A stretch of 64,000 nt of DNA from NCBI RefSeq assembly GCF_008801915.1, contig NZ_VZOV01000003.1, positions 62,001 to 126,000 on the forward strand, written 5' to 3'. The position numbers and the translations under genes were made by a program. Below the pieces are notes generated by a model. It was not told where the DNA came from. It ran no database searches and was given only the letters and a program-made list of their open reading frames with translations. The stretch is from Cupriavidus gilardii. GTDB taxonomy: Bacteria; Pseudomonadota; Gammaproteobacteria; Burkholderiales; Burkholderiaceae. Positions 18,772 to 28,359 of this stretch are shown piece by piece. The stretch's first letter is position 1, and the number at the start of each line of letters is the position of its first letter.

Positions 18772-18820
18772 TCGCTTCGTTCTTCCTTCGTTTCTCGGTG
18801 ACTTCGTTCCCTGCGGGCGC

Positions 18821-19669
18821 TCAATTCAGCGACCGGCTCATCATCCGCAGCGCCGGCATGCGGTCGCGGATCTGGGTCGAATCGGCCGCGTCGGGCCGGG
18901 CGCTGACATAGGCCTCCAGATCTTCCAGCGCGGGCCGGAAGCATTCCAGATTCGCGTAGGCCAGGCCCCGGTCGCGCACTTCCTCGATCGAATCGGGCAG
19001 CAGGATCACCAGCCGGTTCTGCACCGCCAGCAGCCGCTGCCAGCGCGACTCCTGCAGATAGATCGCCTTCAGATTGCGCAGCATCCGCGCGATGATCTCG
19101 CGGTGGCTGGCCGTCTGCAGGAACAGGCCCAGCGGCACCGCGTTCGGATCGGCGATGCCCTCGCGCTCGAGGTACGGGTCGAGCATGTCCTGCAGCTGCT
19201 CCTTGGACAGCGTCTCGCCGGTCAGCGGATCGAGCACGACCTCGCCCGCTGGAATCGACATCCGCAGCAGGAAGTGGTTGGGGAAGGAGACCCCCTTGAG
19301 CGGCAGGCCGATCTGCTGGCCCAGCTCCATGTACAGCACCGCGAGCGAGATCGGAATGCCGCGCCGCTGCCGCAGCACCACGTTCAGATACGAGTTGTCG
19401 GGGTCGTAGTAGTCGTTCGCGTTGGGCCCGAAGCCCAGGTCGCGATAGAAGAAATGGTTCAGCAGTCGCAGGCGTTGAATGGCGGGGGTGCCGTCGGCGA
19501 TCCGGCGTTTGAGCCGCAGCGCCAGCACATCGATGGCGGCCAGTTCGGCCTGCAGGTCCAGGTCAGGGTAGGCGTCCTGTGCGATCGACAGGGCCGTTTC
19601 GGTCAGCGGGATGCCGCTGTCGTCCGCCACCAGCGCGGCAAAATAGTCCAGGACTTTGGTCGAGGTCAT
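18821..19669 (-). CDS. SirB1-family transglutaminase-like protein
   Basis: 282 residues. The family motif is YYDPDNSYLNVVLRQRRGIPISLAVLYMELGQQIGLPLKGVSFPNHFLLR, shown here only in pieces: RRGIPISLAVLY and GVSFPNHFLLR. The C-terminal third resembles tetratricopeptide helices. These proteins have a transglutaminase-like fold but usually no proven activity; a role with peptidoglycan or protein modification is only suggested. It lies downstream of murJ on the same strand with a 33-nt gap, so the two are likely cotranscribed. Confidence 0.85.
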   Translation of the reverse strand: MTSTKVLDYFAALVADDSGIPLTETALSIAQDAYPDLDLQAELAAIDVLALRLKRRIADGTPAIQRLRLLNHFFYRDLGFGPNANDYYDPDNSYLNVVLRQRRGIPISLAVLYMELGQQIGLPLKGVSFPNHFLLRMSIPAGEVVLDPLTGETLSKEQLQDMLDPYLEREGIADPNAVPLGLFLQTASHREIIARMLRNLKAIYLQESRWQRLLAVQNRLVILLPDSIEEVRDRGLAYANLECFRPALEDLEAYVSARPDAADSTQIRDRMPALRMMSRSLN

Positions 19670-19702
19670 AGCGGTTCCTGGTTGCGGCCGGCGCCATGGT
19701 CT

Positions 19703-21253
19703 TCAGACAGCTTTGCGCTTGAAGGCGGCATAGCGCAGGCCCGTGAGCCACAGTGTACCGAAGTAGACGACCGCCGCAAGCACCAGGCACGAGGCCATCA
19801 GCGCGATCCGCAGCAGCGGCGTGGTACCGAGGGCGACCCAGTCGAAGGTGCGCGCGAACCACAGCAGCACGCCGGCCAGCAGCGTCGCCGCCGCCGACAG
19901 CTGCGCGAAGAACAGCCACCAGCCGGGCGCGGGCCGGTAGACGCCGACGCGGCGCAGGCCGATGAACAGCAGCACGGCGTTCAGCGTCGCGCTGACGCTG
20001 ATCGACAGCGCCAGGCCCGCGTGGCCGATCCACGGCACGAAGGCGAGGTTGGCGAGCTGGGTCATCACCAGCATCGCGATGGCGATCTTGACCGGGGTGC
20101 GGATGTCCTGGCGGGCGTAGAAGCCTGGCGCAAGAATCTTGACCAGGATCTGGCCCAGCAGGCCGACGCCGTAGGCCATCACCGCCAGCTTTGTCATCTC
20201 GACCGCATGGCCGTCGAACTTGCCGTAGTGGAACAGCACCGCGGTCAGCGGCCCGCCGAACACATAGAGGCCGATCGCGCTCGGGATTGCCAGCAGGAAG
20301 GTCAGCCGCAGGCCCCAGTCGAGCAGCGCCGAGTATTCGGCGCCGTCCTCGCGCGCGCTGGCCTTGGACAGGCTGGGCAGCAGGATCGTGCCGATCGCCA
20401 CGCCGAGCAGCGCGGTCGGGAATTCCATCAGGCGGTCGGCATAGGTCAGGAACGACACGCTGCCGGTGGCCAGCCGCGACGCGATATTGGTATTGATGAT
20501 CAGGCTGATCTGCGCGACCGATACGCCCAGCAGCGCCGGGCCCATCTGCCGCAGGATCCGGCGCACGCCGGGGTCGCGCCAGGCGGCGCGCAGGTTCACG
20601 CCGATGCGCGGCAGCATGCCGATGCGCTTGAGCGCCGGGATCTGGATCGCCAGCTGCAGCACGCCGCCGACCAGTACGCCCCAGGCCTGGGCGTAGATCG
20701 GCTGCTGCAGATGCGGCGCGACGAACAGCGCCGCGCCGATCAGCGACAGGTTCAGCAGCACCGGCGTGAAGGCCGGCACCGCGAAGTTGCGCCAGGTGTT
20801 CAGCACGCCCGAGGCCAGCGCGACCATCGAAATCAGCCCGATGTACGGAAACATTACGCGGGTCATGAAGACGGCCGCGTCGTAGGTCTGGTGGTCGCCG
20901 CGGAAACCGGTTGCGACGATCGTCATGATCACCGGGGCCGCCAGCACGCCGATCAGCGACACCGCGGCCAGGGCCCACGCCATCACGGTGGCCACCGCAT
21001 CGACCAGCAGCCGGGTCGGCTCGTCGCCGCGCTTGCCGTGGTATTCGCCGAGGATCGGCACGAAGGCCTGCTGGAAGGCACCTTCGCCGAAGATCCGGCG
21101 CAGCATGTTCGGGATGCGGAAGGCGACATTGAACGCGTCGGTCATGTCCGAGGCGCCGAACGCGCGGGCGATCAGGATCTCGCGGATCAGGCCGGTGATG
21201 CGCGACAGCATCGTCAGGCCGCTGATGGTGGCGAGCGATTTGAGCAGGTTCAA
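19703..21253 (-). CDS. murJ: Lipid II flippase MurJ
   Basis: 516 residues from a TTG at 21253 (LNLLKSLATISG), which matches family N-termini and length; the longer frame is low complexity and runs into the promoter. It moves lipid II across the inner membrane during peptidoglycan synthesis. Fourteen hydrophobic segments, with SRITGLIREILIARAFG, FRIPNMLRRIFGEGAFQQAFVPIL and the conserved charged residues of the MVF family. It is divergent from rpsT and precedes the SirB1-like gene. Confidence 0.95.
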   Translation of the reverse strand: MNLLKSLATISGLTMLSRITGLIREILIARAFGASDMTDAFNVAFRIPNMLRRIFGEGAFQQAFVPILGEYHGKRGDEPTRLLVDAVATVMAWALAAVSLIGVLAAPVIMTIVATGFRGDHQTYDAAVFMTRVMFPYIGLISMVALASGVLNTWRNFAVPAFTPVLLNLSLIGAALFVAPHLQQPIYAQAWGVLVGGVLQLAIQIPALKRIGMLPRIGVNLRAAWRDPGVRRILRQMGPALLGVSVAQISLIINTNIASRLATGSVSFLTYADRLMEFPTALLGVAIGTILLPSLSKASAREDGAEYSALLDWGLRLTFLLAIPSAIGLYVFGGPLTAVLFHYGKFDGHAVEMTKLAVMAYGVGLLGQILVKILAPGFYARQDIRTPVKIAIAMLVMTQLANLAFVPWIGHAGLALSISVSATLNAVLLFIGLRRVGVYRPAPGWWLFFAQLSAAATLLAGVLLWFARTFDWVALGTTPLLRIALMASCLVLAAVVYFGTLWLTGLRYAAFKRKAV

Positions 21254-21393
21254 GGTCGGGGAGACAGGAAACGGTTGGAGCGCCGCCTCGGGGCGCGTCG
21301 CTGGGCGGCAGACCGCAGTCAGACGGCATCCGGACGCCGAAAGTTGCAATCGCACCACACCGGGCGAGCCGGGGCCCGCCAATTGTGGCGCCA

Positions 21394-21399
21394 ATTATA
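21394..21399 (-). promoter_or_regulatory. -10 box of murJ
   Basis: Perfect TATAAT on the minus strand, 140 nt before the TTG start. The divergent rpsT promoter lies about 75 bp away. Confidence 0.5.
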
Positions 21400-21448
21400 C
21401 GGATTGGAGTGCGCGGCCCGCCGCCTTCGCCGAGGGGCGGGATCTTCC

Positions 21449-21478
21449 TTGCGGCGGCTTCGATCTTGTGTGTATAAT
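21449..21478 (+). promoter_or_regulatory. Promoter of rpsT
   Basis: TTGCGG (21449-21454), an 18-nt spacer and a perfect TATAAT (21473-21478), followed by CGCCG. It gives a leader of about 100 nt for ribosomal protein S20 mRNA. Confidence 0.65.
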
Positions 21479-21582
21479 CGCCGATTCGAGAAGATAGTTG
21501 CGTTCCGGATTCGTGTGTCAGTGCATCCCGGGTCGCTCTTGTGCAATCCACGCACGCATCTGAATTCAGGATATTTAACGAA

Positions 21583-21849
21583 ATGGCAAATTCCGCACAA
21601 GCTCGCAAGCGCGCGCGTCAAGCCGTCGCCCAGAACGCGCACAACTCCAGCCTGCGCTCGCGTCTGCGCACCGCCGTCAAGGCTGTCCGCAAGGCGATCG
21701 ATGCCGGCGACAAGGCAGCTGCTGCCGAGATCTTCAAGAACTCGCAAGCCGTGATCGACAGCATCGCCGACAAGAAGATCGTTCACAAGAACAAGGCAGC
21801 GCGCCACAAGTCGCGCCTGTCGGCTGCGATCAAGGCCATGGCCGCCTGA
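21583..21849 (+). CDS. rpsT: 30S ribosomal protein S20
   Basis: 88 residues, basic, full length. The start [13 protein letters not shown] at 21583 is the family N-terminus; a GTG at 21541 is in frame but extra. Signatures: [19 protein letters not shown] and [15 protein letters not shown]. It binds 16S rRNA early in 30S assembly. It is a single-gene unit between its own promoter and a strong terminator, divergent from murJ. Confidence 0.98.
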   Translation: MANSAQARKRARQAVAQNAHNSSLRSRLRTAVKAVRKAIDAGDKAAAAEIFKNSQAVIDSIADKKIVHKNKAARHKSRLSAAIKAMAA

Positions 21850-21892
21850 TTGCCGCGTTCACCGGCCGCGCCTGGCGCGCGGTCGGCGCAGT

Positions 21893-21921
21893 AAAAAAGC
21901 CCGTCCGATGACGGGCTTTTT
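21893..21921. terminator. Bidirectional terminator between rpsT and the DUF3579 gene
   Basis: AAAAAGCCCGT / ACGGGCTTTTT, an 11-bp stem with a CCGATG loop, A-rich on the left and T-rich on the right, so it serves both converging genes. Confidence 0.92.
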
Positions 21922-21955
21922 GCATTTCGGCTTTCCGCTCGATGCGGCCTTCCGC

Positions 21956-22255
21956 TCAATCCAGCGAGCAGGCCTCGACCAGCTGCAGGTGGTTGTCGCG
22001 CGCGAAGTTCAGCACGAAGTCCAGCGCCTTGGGCTCGATCTCGCGCAGCCTTGCATCGACCACCACGCACTTGACGCCGCCCGACATCACCGGGCGCACG
22101 TAAGGGGAGTAGGTCAGGCGGGGATCGCCGGTATCGCCGGGCGGGCGGAATTGCGCCATCACGCCGCACAGCCGTTCAGCCCAATCGCTCGGACGGAAGG
22201 TCTTGCCTTCCTTGGTGATGCCCTGGATGAAGTACTGGCGAACGGTGGAATTCAT
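21956..22255 (-). CDS. DUF3579 family protein
   Basis: 99 residues from the ATG at 22255. Conserved sequence includes YFIQGITKEGKTFRPSDWAERL and SYSPYVRPVMSGGVKCVVVD-like stretches (here TYSPYVRPVMSGGVKCVVVD). The family is small, soluble and confined to betaproteobacteria; its function is unknown. It sits upstream of argF in the opposite direction. Its predicted promoter overlaps the TCTTATATAAGA palindrome also found before icd, a hint of shared control. Confidence 0.88.
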   Translation of the reverse strand: MNSTVRQYFIQGITKEGKTFRPSDWAERLCGVMAQFRPPGDTGDPRLTYSPYVRPVMSGGVKCVVVDARLREIEPKALDFVLNFARDNHLQLVEACSLD

Positions 22256-22659
22256 GGACTGCGGTGAGGCTGGTGACTCGACGGGAAACCCGCAACGGGC
22301 GCCCGTTTGACGCGGCGAGCGGCGATGGGTTCGCGCGAATCTGGCCGGAAGGCGGGGCGTCGGGAGTGGCGGGGGCACTTTTGATGCCGGCGGCGGGCGG
22401 CGGCAAGGGTATGCCGGGCCCCGCGTGAATCAGCGAGTATTATATCTTATATAAGACTGCCGCATAAGCCGCCGCATGGCCCGGCACAGGGCTTTGCCGG
22501 CATGGCCGGGTGCCCGCCCAGGCTCGCCAAAGCAGGAATAATCCCTTATGATTCCTGAACTCACATTGCGCAAGCGACGCGAAAGGCGGCTCCGCGACAG
22601 CGTGGTTCCATGACCGTTCATGGCCTCGCGTGTCCCCATCGAGCCGCCTTCTTTGTTTT
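22256..22659. other. Divergent intergenic region between the DUF3579 gene and argF
   Basis: 404 bp without a supportable gene. It contains a minus-strand -10 (22439-22444), the palindrome at 22445-22456, and a plus-strand TATGAT at 22547-22552 that is a weak argF -10 candidate. Confidence 0.5.
22439..22456 (-). promoter_or_regulatory. Promoter of the DUF3579 gene with overlapping palindromic operator
   Basis: Minus-strand TATAAT at 22444-22439. Immediately upstream, filling part of the -10/-35 spacer, is the 12-bp palindrome TCTTATATAAGA (22445-22456). The same 12-mer lies upstream of icd. A dimeric regulator bound here would block or remodel the promoter. Confidence 0.6.
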
Positions 22660-23583
22660 ATGAGCCCAACGCCGATCAAGCACTACCTCCAGTTCAGCGA
22701 CCTCGATGCGAAGGAGTACGAGTACCTGCTCGACCGCGCCCGGATTCTGAAGACCAAGTTCAAGAACTACGAGACCTGGCATCCGCTGCACGACCGTACG
22801 CTGGCGATGATCTTCGAGAAGAACTCGACCCGCACGCGGCTGTCGTTCGAGGCCGGCATCCACCAGCTCGGCGGTCACGCGGTGTTCCTGAACACGCGCG
22901 ACTCGCAGCTGGGCCGCGGCGAGCCGATCGAGGACGCGGCGCAGGTGATCTCCCGCATGGTGGACATCATCATGATCCGCACGTTCGGCCAGGAGATCAT
23001 CGACCGTTTCGCGGCCCATTCGCGCGTGCCGGTGATCAATGGGCTGACCAACGAATACCATCCTTGCCAGGTGCTGGCCGACGTCTTCACCTATATCGAG
23101 CATCGCGGCAGCATCCGCGGCAAGGTCGTGGCGTGGATCGGCGATGCCAACAACATGGCCTACACGTGGATCCAGGCCGCCGAGCGGCTGGGCTTCACCT
23201 TCCATTTCTCGGCGCCGCCGGGGTATCAGCTCGATCCGGCGATGGTGCCGGCCAGCGCCGCGAGCCTGGTCAAGGTCTTCGACGATCCGCTGGCCGCGTG
23301 CCAGGGCGCCGATCTGGTGACCACCGACGTCTGGACCAGCATGGGCTTCGAGGCCGAGAACGAGGTCCGCAAGCGCGCCTTCCAGGACTGGATGGTGACC
23401 ACCGCGATGATGGACCGCGCCAATCCCGACGCGCTGTTCATGCACTGCCTGCCGGCGCACCGCGGCGAGGAAGTCGAGGCGGCCGTGATCGACGGACCGA
23501 AGAGCGTGGTCTGGGACGAGGCCGAGAACCGGCTGCACGTGCAGAAGGCGCTGATGGAGTACCTGCTGTGCGGGCGCTATTGA
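22660..23583 (+). CDS. argF: Ornithine carbamoyltransferase
   Basis: 307 residues. It makes citrulline from ornithine and carbamoyl phosphate in arginine synthesis. The carbamoyl-phosphate site is EKNSTRTRLSFE; HPCQ and DANNMAYTW follow, and the ornithine-site HCLPAHRGEE is near the C-terminus. The start at 22660 matches family N-termini (KHYLQFSDL); an in-frame ATG at 22630 is less likely. argG follows after 163 nt on the same strand but has its own candidate promoter. Confidence 0.97.
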   Translation: MSPTPIKHYLQFSDLDAKEYEYLLDRARILKTKFKNYETWHPLHDRTLAMIFEKNSTRTRLSFEAGIHQLGGHAVFLNTRDSQLGRGEPIEDAAQVISRMVDIIMIRTFGQEIIDRFAAHSRVPVINGLTNEYHPCQVLADVFTYIEHRGSIRGKVVAWIGDANNMAYTWIQAAERLGFTFHFSAPPGYQLDPAMVPASAASLVKVFDDPLAACQGADLVTTDVWTSMGFEAENEVRKRAFQDWMVTTAMMDRANPDALFMHCLPAHRGEEVEAAVIDGPKSVVWDEAENRLHVQKALMEYLLCGRY

Positions 23584-23660
23584 ACGGTTGATCCGATCGA
23601 TCGTCTGGCGCCCGAGCCGCGCCGTCCGGCGATGTGGCGCCCAAGCCCGGGCGGTCATGT

Positions 23661-23666
23661 CAAAAT
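23661..23666 (+). promoter_or_regulatory. Candidate -10 box of argG
   Basis: CAAAAT followed by AGCGG, 80 nt before the argG ATG. It has the same downstream GC-rich context as the other -10 boxes in the window, but no convincing -35. Confidence 0.35.
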
Positions 23667-23746
23667 AGCGGCTTTCCGTTTTCCTTATCCGATGCGCGGG
23701 CTGTCTTACCTGCCGGTCCGCGCCTCCTTTGCGCATCGAGTCGAAC

Positions 23747-24976
<1,230 letters not shown>

Positions 24977-25016
24977 GTCGCCAGCGAGCGGCTATCACGC
25001 GCATCGGCAAGGAAGG

Positions 25017-25042
25017 AGAGGGGCCCTGGCGGCCCCTCTTTT
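25017..25042 (+). terminator. Terminator of argG
   Basis: AGAGGGGCC / GGCCCCTCT, a 9-bp stem with a CTGGC loop, followed by TTTT. Confidence 0.85.
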
Positions 25043-25043
25043 C

Positions 25044-25101
25044 ATGTCCGCGCAGGTCCGCGCGTGTCGGCATGTCCGTGCAAGTCGGCGCAGGTCTGTA
25101 C
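25044..25101. repeat. Degenerate 10-bp tandem repeat between argG and ppnP
   Basis: About six imperfect copies of a unit near ATGTCCGCGC / AGGTCCGCGC, one shortened to 8 bp, ending 31 bp before the ppnP start. No coding potential is apparent. Confidence 0.6.
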
Positions 25102-25132
25102 ACCAATTCCATCGTTTGTCAGGAGAGTCACC

Positions 25133-25444
25133 ATGAGCCAGTTCGACAATGTTTCCGTGGTCAAGCAAGCCAATCTGTATTTCGACGGCAAATGCGTCAG
25201 CCACACCGTGCTGTTTCCGGACGGCACCCGCAAGACGCTGGGCGTGATCTTCCCCGCCTCGCTGACCTTCAAGACCGGCGCGCCGGAAATCATGGAAATC
25301 AATGCCGGCGTCTGCCGCGTGCGGCTGGCCGGCTCGGACGAATGGCAGACCTACGGCGCGGGCCAGCAGTTCAGCATTCCGGGCGACAGCAGCTTCGATA
25401 TCGAAGTGCAGCAGACGCTCGACTACGTCTGCCACTTCGGCTGA
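25133..25444 (+). CDS. ppnP: Pyrimidine/purine nucleoside phosphorylase
   Basis: 103 residues (E. coli PpnP is 94). It is a small cupin-fold enzyme (formerly DUF1255/YaiE) that splits nucleosides with phosphate. Signatures: [34 protein letters not shown] and [17 protein letters not shown] six nt before the ATG at 25133 fixes the start; the longer frame would translate the upstream tandem repeat. The patatin gene follows after 76 nt. Confidence 0.93.
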   Translation: MSQFDNVSVVKQANLYFDGKCVSHTVLFPDGTRKTLGVIFPASLTFKTGAPEIMEINAGVCRVRLAGSDEWQTYGAGQQFSIPGDSSFDIEVQQTLDYVCHFG

Positions 25445-25520
25445 TCGCATCTCGCTTGTCCGCGGCGGCGCGCATGCCGCGGCCGTCTCTCTCGATCGTC
25501 ACGCTTCACGGAGTTCCGGC

Positions 25521-26561
25521 ATGGCAAATCGACACAAGCCGATCAATCTGGCGCTGCAAGGCGGCGGCGCGCACGGCGCCTTCGGCTGGGGCGTACTGGA
25601 CGCGCTGCTGGAAGATGGCCGCCTGCGTTTCGACGGCATCAGCGGCACCAGCGCCGGCTCGATGAACGCGGTGGTGATGATCGATGGGCTGCTCGAGGGC
25701 GGCCCCGAGCGTGCAAGAGAGAAGCTGCACGACTTCTGGTTCGGCGTGTCGCGTGCAGGCTCGCCGTTCTCGACGATCGGCCAGCAGACGGTCGACTGGC
25801 TGTCGGGCCAACCGGGCAACAGCTGGCCGCTGCAGGACTGGATGCGGATGTGGTCCGGCTGGTGGAGCGCGACCGCGCAGGGCAGCACGTTCAACCCCTT
25901 GCGCGCGCTGCTCGAGGACCAGGTCGACTTCGAGCGCGTGCGGGCCTGCCCGGAGACGAAGCTGTTCATCGCCGCCACCGACGTCAACAGCGGCAATGTG
26001 CGCGTGTTCCAGACCGCCGATCTGTCCGTCGACGCGGTGCTCGCGTCGGCCTGCCTGCCCTATCTGTATCCGGCGATCGAGATCGGCGAGCGGTACTACT
26101 GGGACGGCGGCTATATGGGCAATCCGGTGCTGTTCCCGTTCTTCTACCAGACCGCGACCCGCGACATCCTGGTCGTCCATATCAATCCGATTTCGCGCCC
26201 GGACGTGCCCACGCAGCCGCAGGAAGTGATGGAGCGGCTCAACGAGATCACCTTCAACGCGTCGCTGCTGCGCGAGATGCGCGCGATCGCCTTCGTGCAG
26301 AAGCTGCTTGACGAGGAGTGGCTCAAGCCCGAATACCGCGACAAGCTCAAATACATCCTGCTGCATTCGATCCGGGCCGACGAGGCCCTGGCGGACCTGT
26401 CGTCGTCGACCAAGCTGGTGACCGACTGGAATTTCCTGCTGATGCTGCGCGAGCGCGGACGCGCTGCCGCGCAGGGCTGGTTGGATCAGCACTACGACGC
26501 CGTCGGCAAGCGCGGCACCGTCGATATCCGCAAGGAATTCCTGCAGGACATGCCGTTGTAG
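25521..26561 (+). CDS. Patatin-like phospholipase
   Basis: 346 residues, no signal peptide. The oxyanion-hole motif GGGAHG is at 14-19, the nucleophile motif GTSAG at 42-46 (Ser44), and the second dyad residue is Asp195 in WDGG. A serine lipid acyl hydrolase is expected, acting on phospholipids or polyhydroxyalkanoate-associated lipids; the substrate cannot be read from sequence. The start at 25521 has GGAG eight nt upstream. It converges on murB with a 49-nt gap. Confidence 0.88.
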   Translation: MANRHKPINLALQGGGAHGAFGWGVLDALLEDGRLRFDGISGTSAGSMNAVVMIDGLLEGGPERAREKLHDFWFGVSRAGSPFSTIGQQTVDWLSGQPGNSWPLQDWMRMWSGWWSATAQGSTFNPLRALLEDQVDFERVRACPETKLFIAATDVNSGNVRVFQTADLSVDAVLASACLPYLYPAIEIGERYYWDGGYMGNPVLFPFFYQTATRDILVVHINPISRPDVPTQPQEVMERLNEITFNASLLREMRAIAFVQKLLDEEWLKPEYRDKLKYILLHSIRADEALADLSSSTKLVTDWNFLLMLRERGRAAAQGWLDQHYDAVGKRGTVDIRKEFLQDMPL

Positions 26562-26610
26562 GTGTCGACGAACGGCGCGACCGCGAAGGGGGTTCGCAAT
26601 ACCGCTGGCG

Positions 26611-27621
26611 CTACAGCACCACCGGCTCGGGTTCGATCTCCACGCCGAAGCGCTGCCGCACCGTATCCGCAATGCGGGTTGCCAGCGCCAGCAGTGCGCG
26701 GCCATCGCCGCCGCCGTGGTGCACCAACACCAGCGCCTGCCGCTCGTGCACGCCGACCGGGCCTTCGCGCAGGCCCTTGAACCCGCAGCGGTCGATCAGC
26801 CAGCCGGCGGCCAACTTGTAGCTGCCGTCGGGCTGCCGATGGCTGACCAGGTCTGGGTGTTCGGCCACCAGCGCGTCGCGCTGCGCGGCGCCGACCACCG
26901 GATTCTTGAAGAAGCTGCCGGCATTGCCGAGCACAGCGGGGTCGGGCAGCTTGCGCTGGCGGATCGCGATGACCGCATCGCGGATCGCTGCCGCATCGGG
27001 TGCCGGATTGTCATGCAACTCACGGGCGAGTTCGGCATAGCCGAGCGCCGGCTGCCAGCGGCGGGGCAATCGCAGCGTGACCGCGGTGATCACGTAGCGA
27101 TCGCGGCCCGCCTGCTTGAACAGGCTGTCCCGATAGCCGAACGCACAGTCGCTCAGGCTCAGCGTGACGAAGCGGCGGGTTTGCCGGTCCCAGGCGCGCA
27201 GGCTGTGGAAGCGCTCGCGCAGTTCGACGCCGTAGGCGCCGATGTTCTGGATCGGGGCGGCGCCCACGCTGCCCGGGATCAGCGCCAGGTTTTCGAGGCC
27301 GGGCATGCCGTCGGCGATGGTGCGGTTGACGGTCGCGTGCCAGCTCTCTCCGGCACCGACCGTCACGAGCCAGGCCTCGTCGTCACTGGCAACCGTGTAG
27401 CCCGGAATCTGCATCAGCAGCACCACCGCATCCAGATCGCCGGTCAGCACCACGTTGCTGCCGCCGCCCAGCACGACCACCGGCCGCTGTGCGGCGCGAG
27501 GGTCGGCCAGCGCCTCGACGAGGTCGCTTTCGCTGCGCACCGTCACCGCGAAGCGCGCGCGTACGTCGAAACCCAATGTGTTGTGCTGGCGCAGCGGATA
27601 AAATTCGTGGAAATCTGCCAT
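26611..27621 (-). CDS. murB: UDP-N-acetylenolpyruvoylglucosamine reductase
   Basis: 336 residues, the long (E. coli-type) MurB. It reduces enolpyruvyl-UDP-GlcNAc to UDP-MurNAc with FAD and NADPH. FAD-binding motifs: VVLGGGSNVVLTGD and IPGSVGAAPIQNIGAYG; the catalytic serine is in NAGSFFKNP. The start at 27621 begins HEFYPLRQHNTLGFD, the family N-terminus. It is divergent from yajQ. Confidence 0.96.
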   Translation of the reverse strand: MADFHEFYPLRQHNTLGFDVRARFAVTVRSESDLVEALADPRAAQRPVVVLGGGSNVVLTGDLDAVVLLMQIPGYTVASDDEAWLVTVGAGESWHATVNRTIADGMPGLENLALIPGSVGAAPIQNIGAYGVELRERFHSLRAWDRQTRRFVTLSLSDCAFGYRDSLFKQAGRDRYVITAVTLRLPRRWQPALGYAELARELHDNPAPDAAAIRDAVIAIRQRKLPDPAVLGNAGSFFKNPVVGAAQRDALVAEHPDLVSHRQPDGSYKLAAGWLIDRCGFKGLREGPVGVHERQALVLVHHGGGDGRALLALATRIADTVRQRFGVEIEPEPVVL

Positions 27622-27697
27622 GCGGAAAGAGTTGCCGGACGAGGATGCCCGGACAGCGGGATGGAAGCGGAACGGCCTGGACTGCAGGGTTGGCTGG

Positions 27698-27703
27698 ATT
27701 ATA
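27698..27703 (-). promoter_or_regulatory. -10 box of murB
   Basis: Perfect TATAAT followed by CCAGCC, 76 nt before the ATG. The 12-mer TATAATCCAGCC is identical to that at the ribF promoter (43432-43421). Confidence 0.5.
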
Positions 27704-27790
27704 CGGAACCACCGGCGCCGGCCGGACAGGTTCAGCAATCGAACAGCGGTACCGAGGACCGAGGTACCGGACATTCAGAAGGAGTAGGCG

Positions 27791-28276
27791 ATGCCGTCGT
27801 TTGACGTGGTGTGCGAAGCGAATATGGTCGAGGTCAAGAATGCGGTCGAGCAGGCCAACAAGGAAATCTCGACCCGCTTCGACTTCAAGGGTTCCGATTC
27901 CCGTGTCGAGCAGAAGGAAGGCGAACTGACCGCGTTTGCCGATGACGACTTCAAGCTCGGCCAGGTCAAGGATGTGCTGCTCAGCAAGATGGCCAAGCGC
28001 AATGTCGACGTGCGCTTCCTCGACTACGGCAAGACCGAGAAGATCAGCGGCGACAAGGTCAAGCAGGTCATCACGATCAAGAAGGGCGTGACCGGCGATC
28101 TGGCCAAGAAGATCGTGCGGATGATCAAGGACAGCAAGATCAAGGTACAGGCCAGCATCCAGGGCGATGCGGTGCGCGTGTCGGGCGCCAAGCGCGACGA
28201 TCTGCAAAGCGTGATCGCGATGCTGCGCAAGGACGTATCCGAGGCGCCGCTGGACTTCAACAACTTCCGAGACTGA
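27791..28276 (+). CDS. yajQ: YajQ-family nucleotide-binding protein
   Basis: 161 residues, full length. The family is identified by [33 protein letters not shown] and [27 protein letters not shown] (quoted in parts). YajQ has two ferredoxin-like domains; relatives bind cyclic di-GMP and act as co-regulators, others bind RNA or GTP. AGAAGGAG seven nt before the ATG is a strong ribosome site. Divergent from murB, followed by a hairpin terminator. Confidence 0.94.
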   Translation: MPSFDVVCEANMVEVKNAVEQANKEISTRFDFKGSDSRVEQKEGELTAFADDDFKLGQVKDVLLSKMAKRNVDVRFLDYGKTEKISGDKVKQVITIKKGVTGDLAKKIVRMIKDSKIKVQASIQGDAVRVSGAKRDDLQSVIAMLRKDVSEAPLDFNNFRD

Positions 28277-28305
28277 AGTCCGGAGCCAGCCATTGGCGAT
28301 GACGA

Positions 28306-28336
28306 CGCGGCCCGGCAGAGGGCCGCGTATTTCTTT
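28306..28336 (+). terminator. Terminator of yajQ
   Basis: CGCGGCCC / GGGCCGCG, an 8-bp stem with a GGCAGA loop, then TATTTCTTT. Confidence 0.7.
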
Positions 28337-28359
28337 CCGGCTCGTTCTTCCGAAGCCCT

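Noticed and set aside
18761-21754. 997-codon plus-strand ORF across sirB1-like and murJ genes
   Set aside because: It spans two real minus-strand genes, their spacer and part of rpsT, and shows no domain-like sequence.
25302-25520. Longer N-terminus for the patatin-like protein
   Set aside because: It overlaps ppnP in another frame; the ATG at 25521 has a ribosome site and starts right before the GGGAHG domain.
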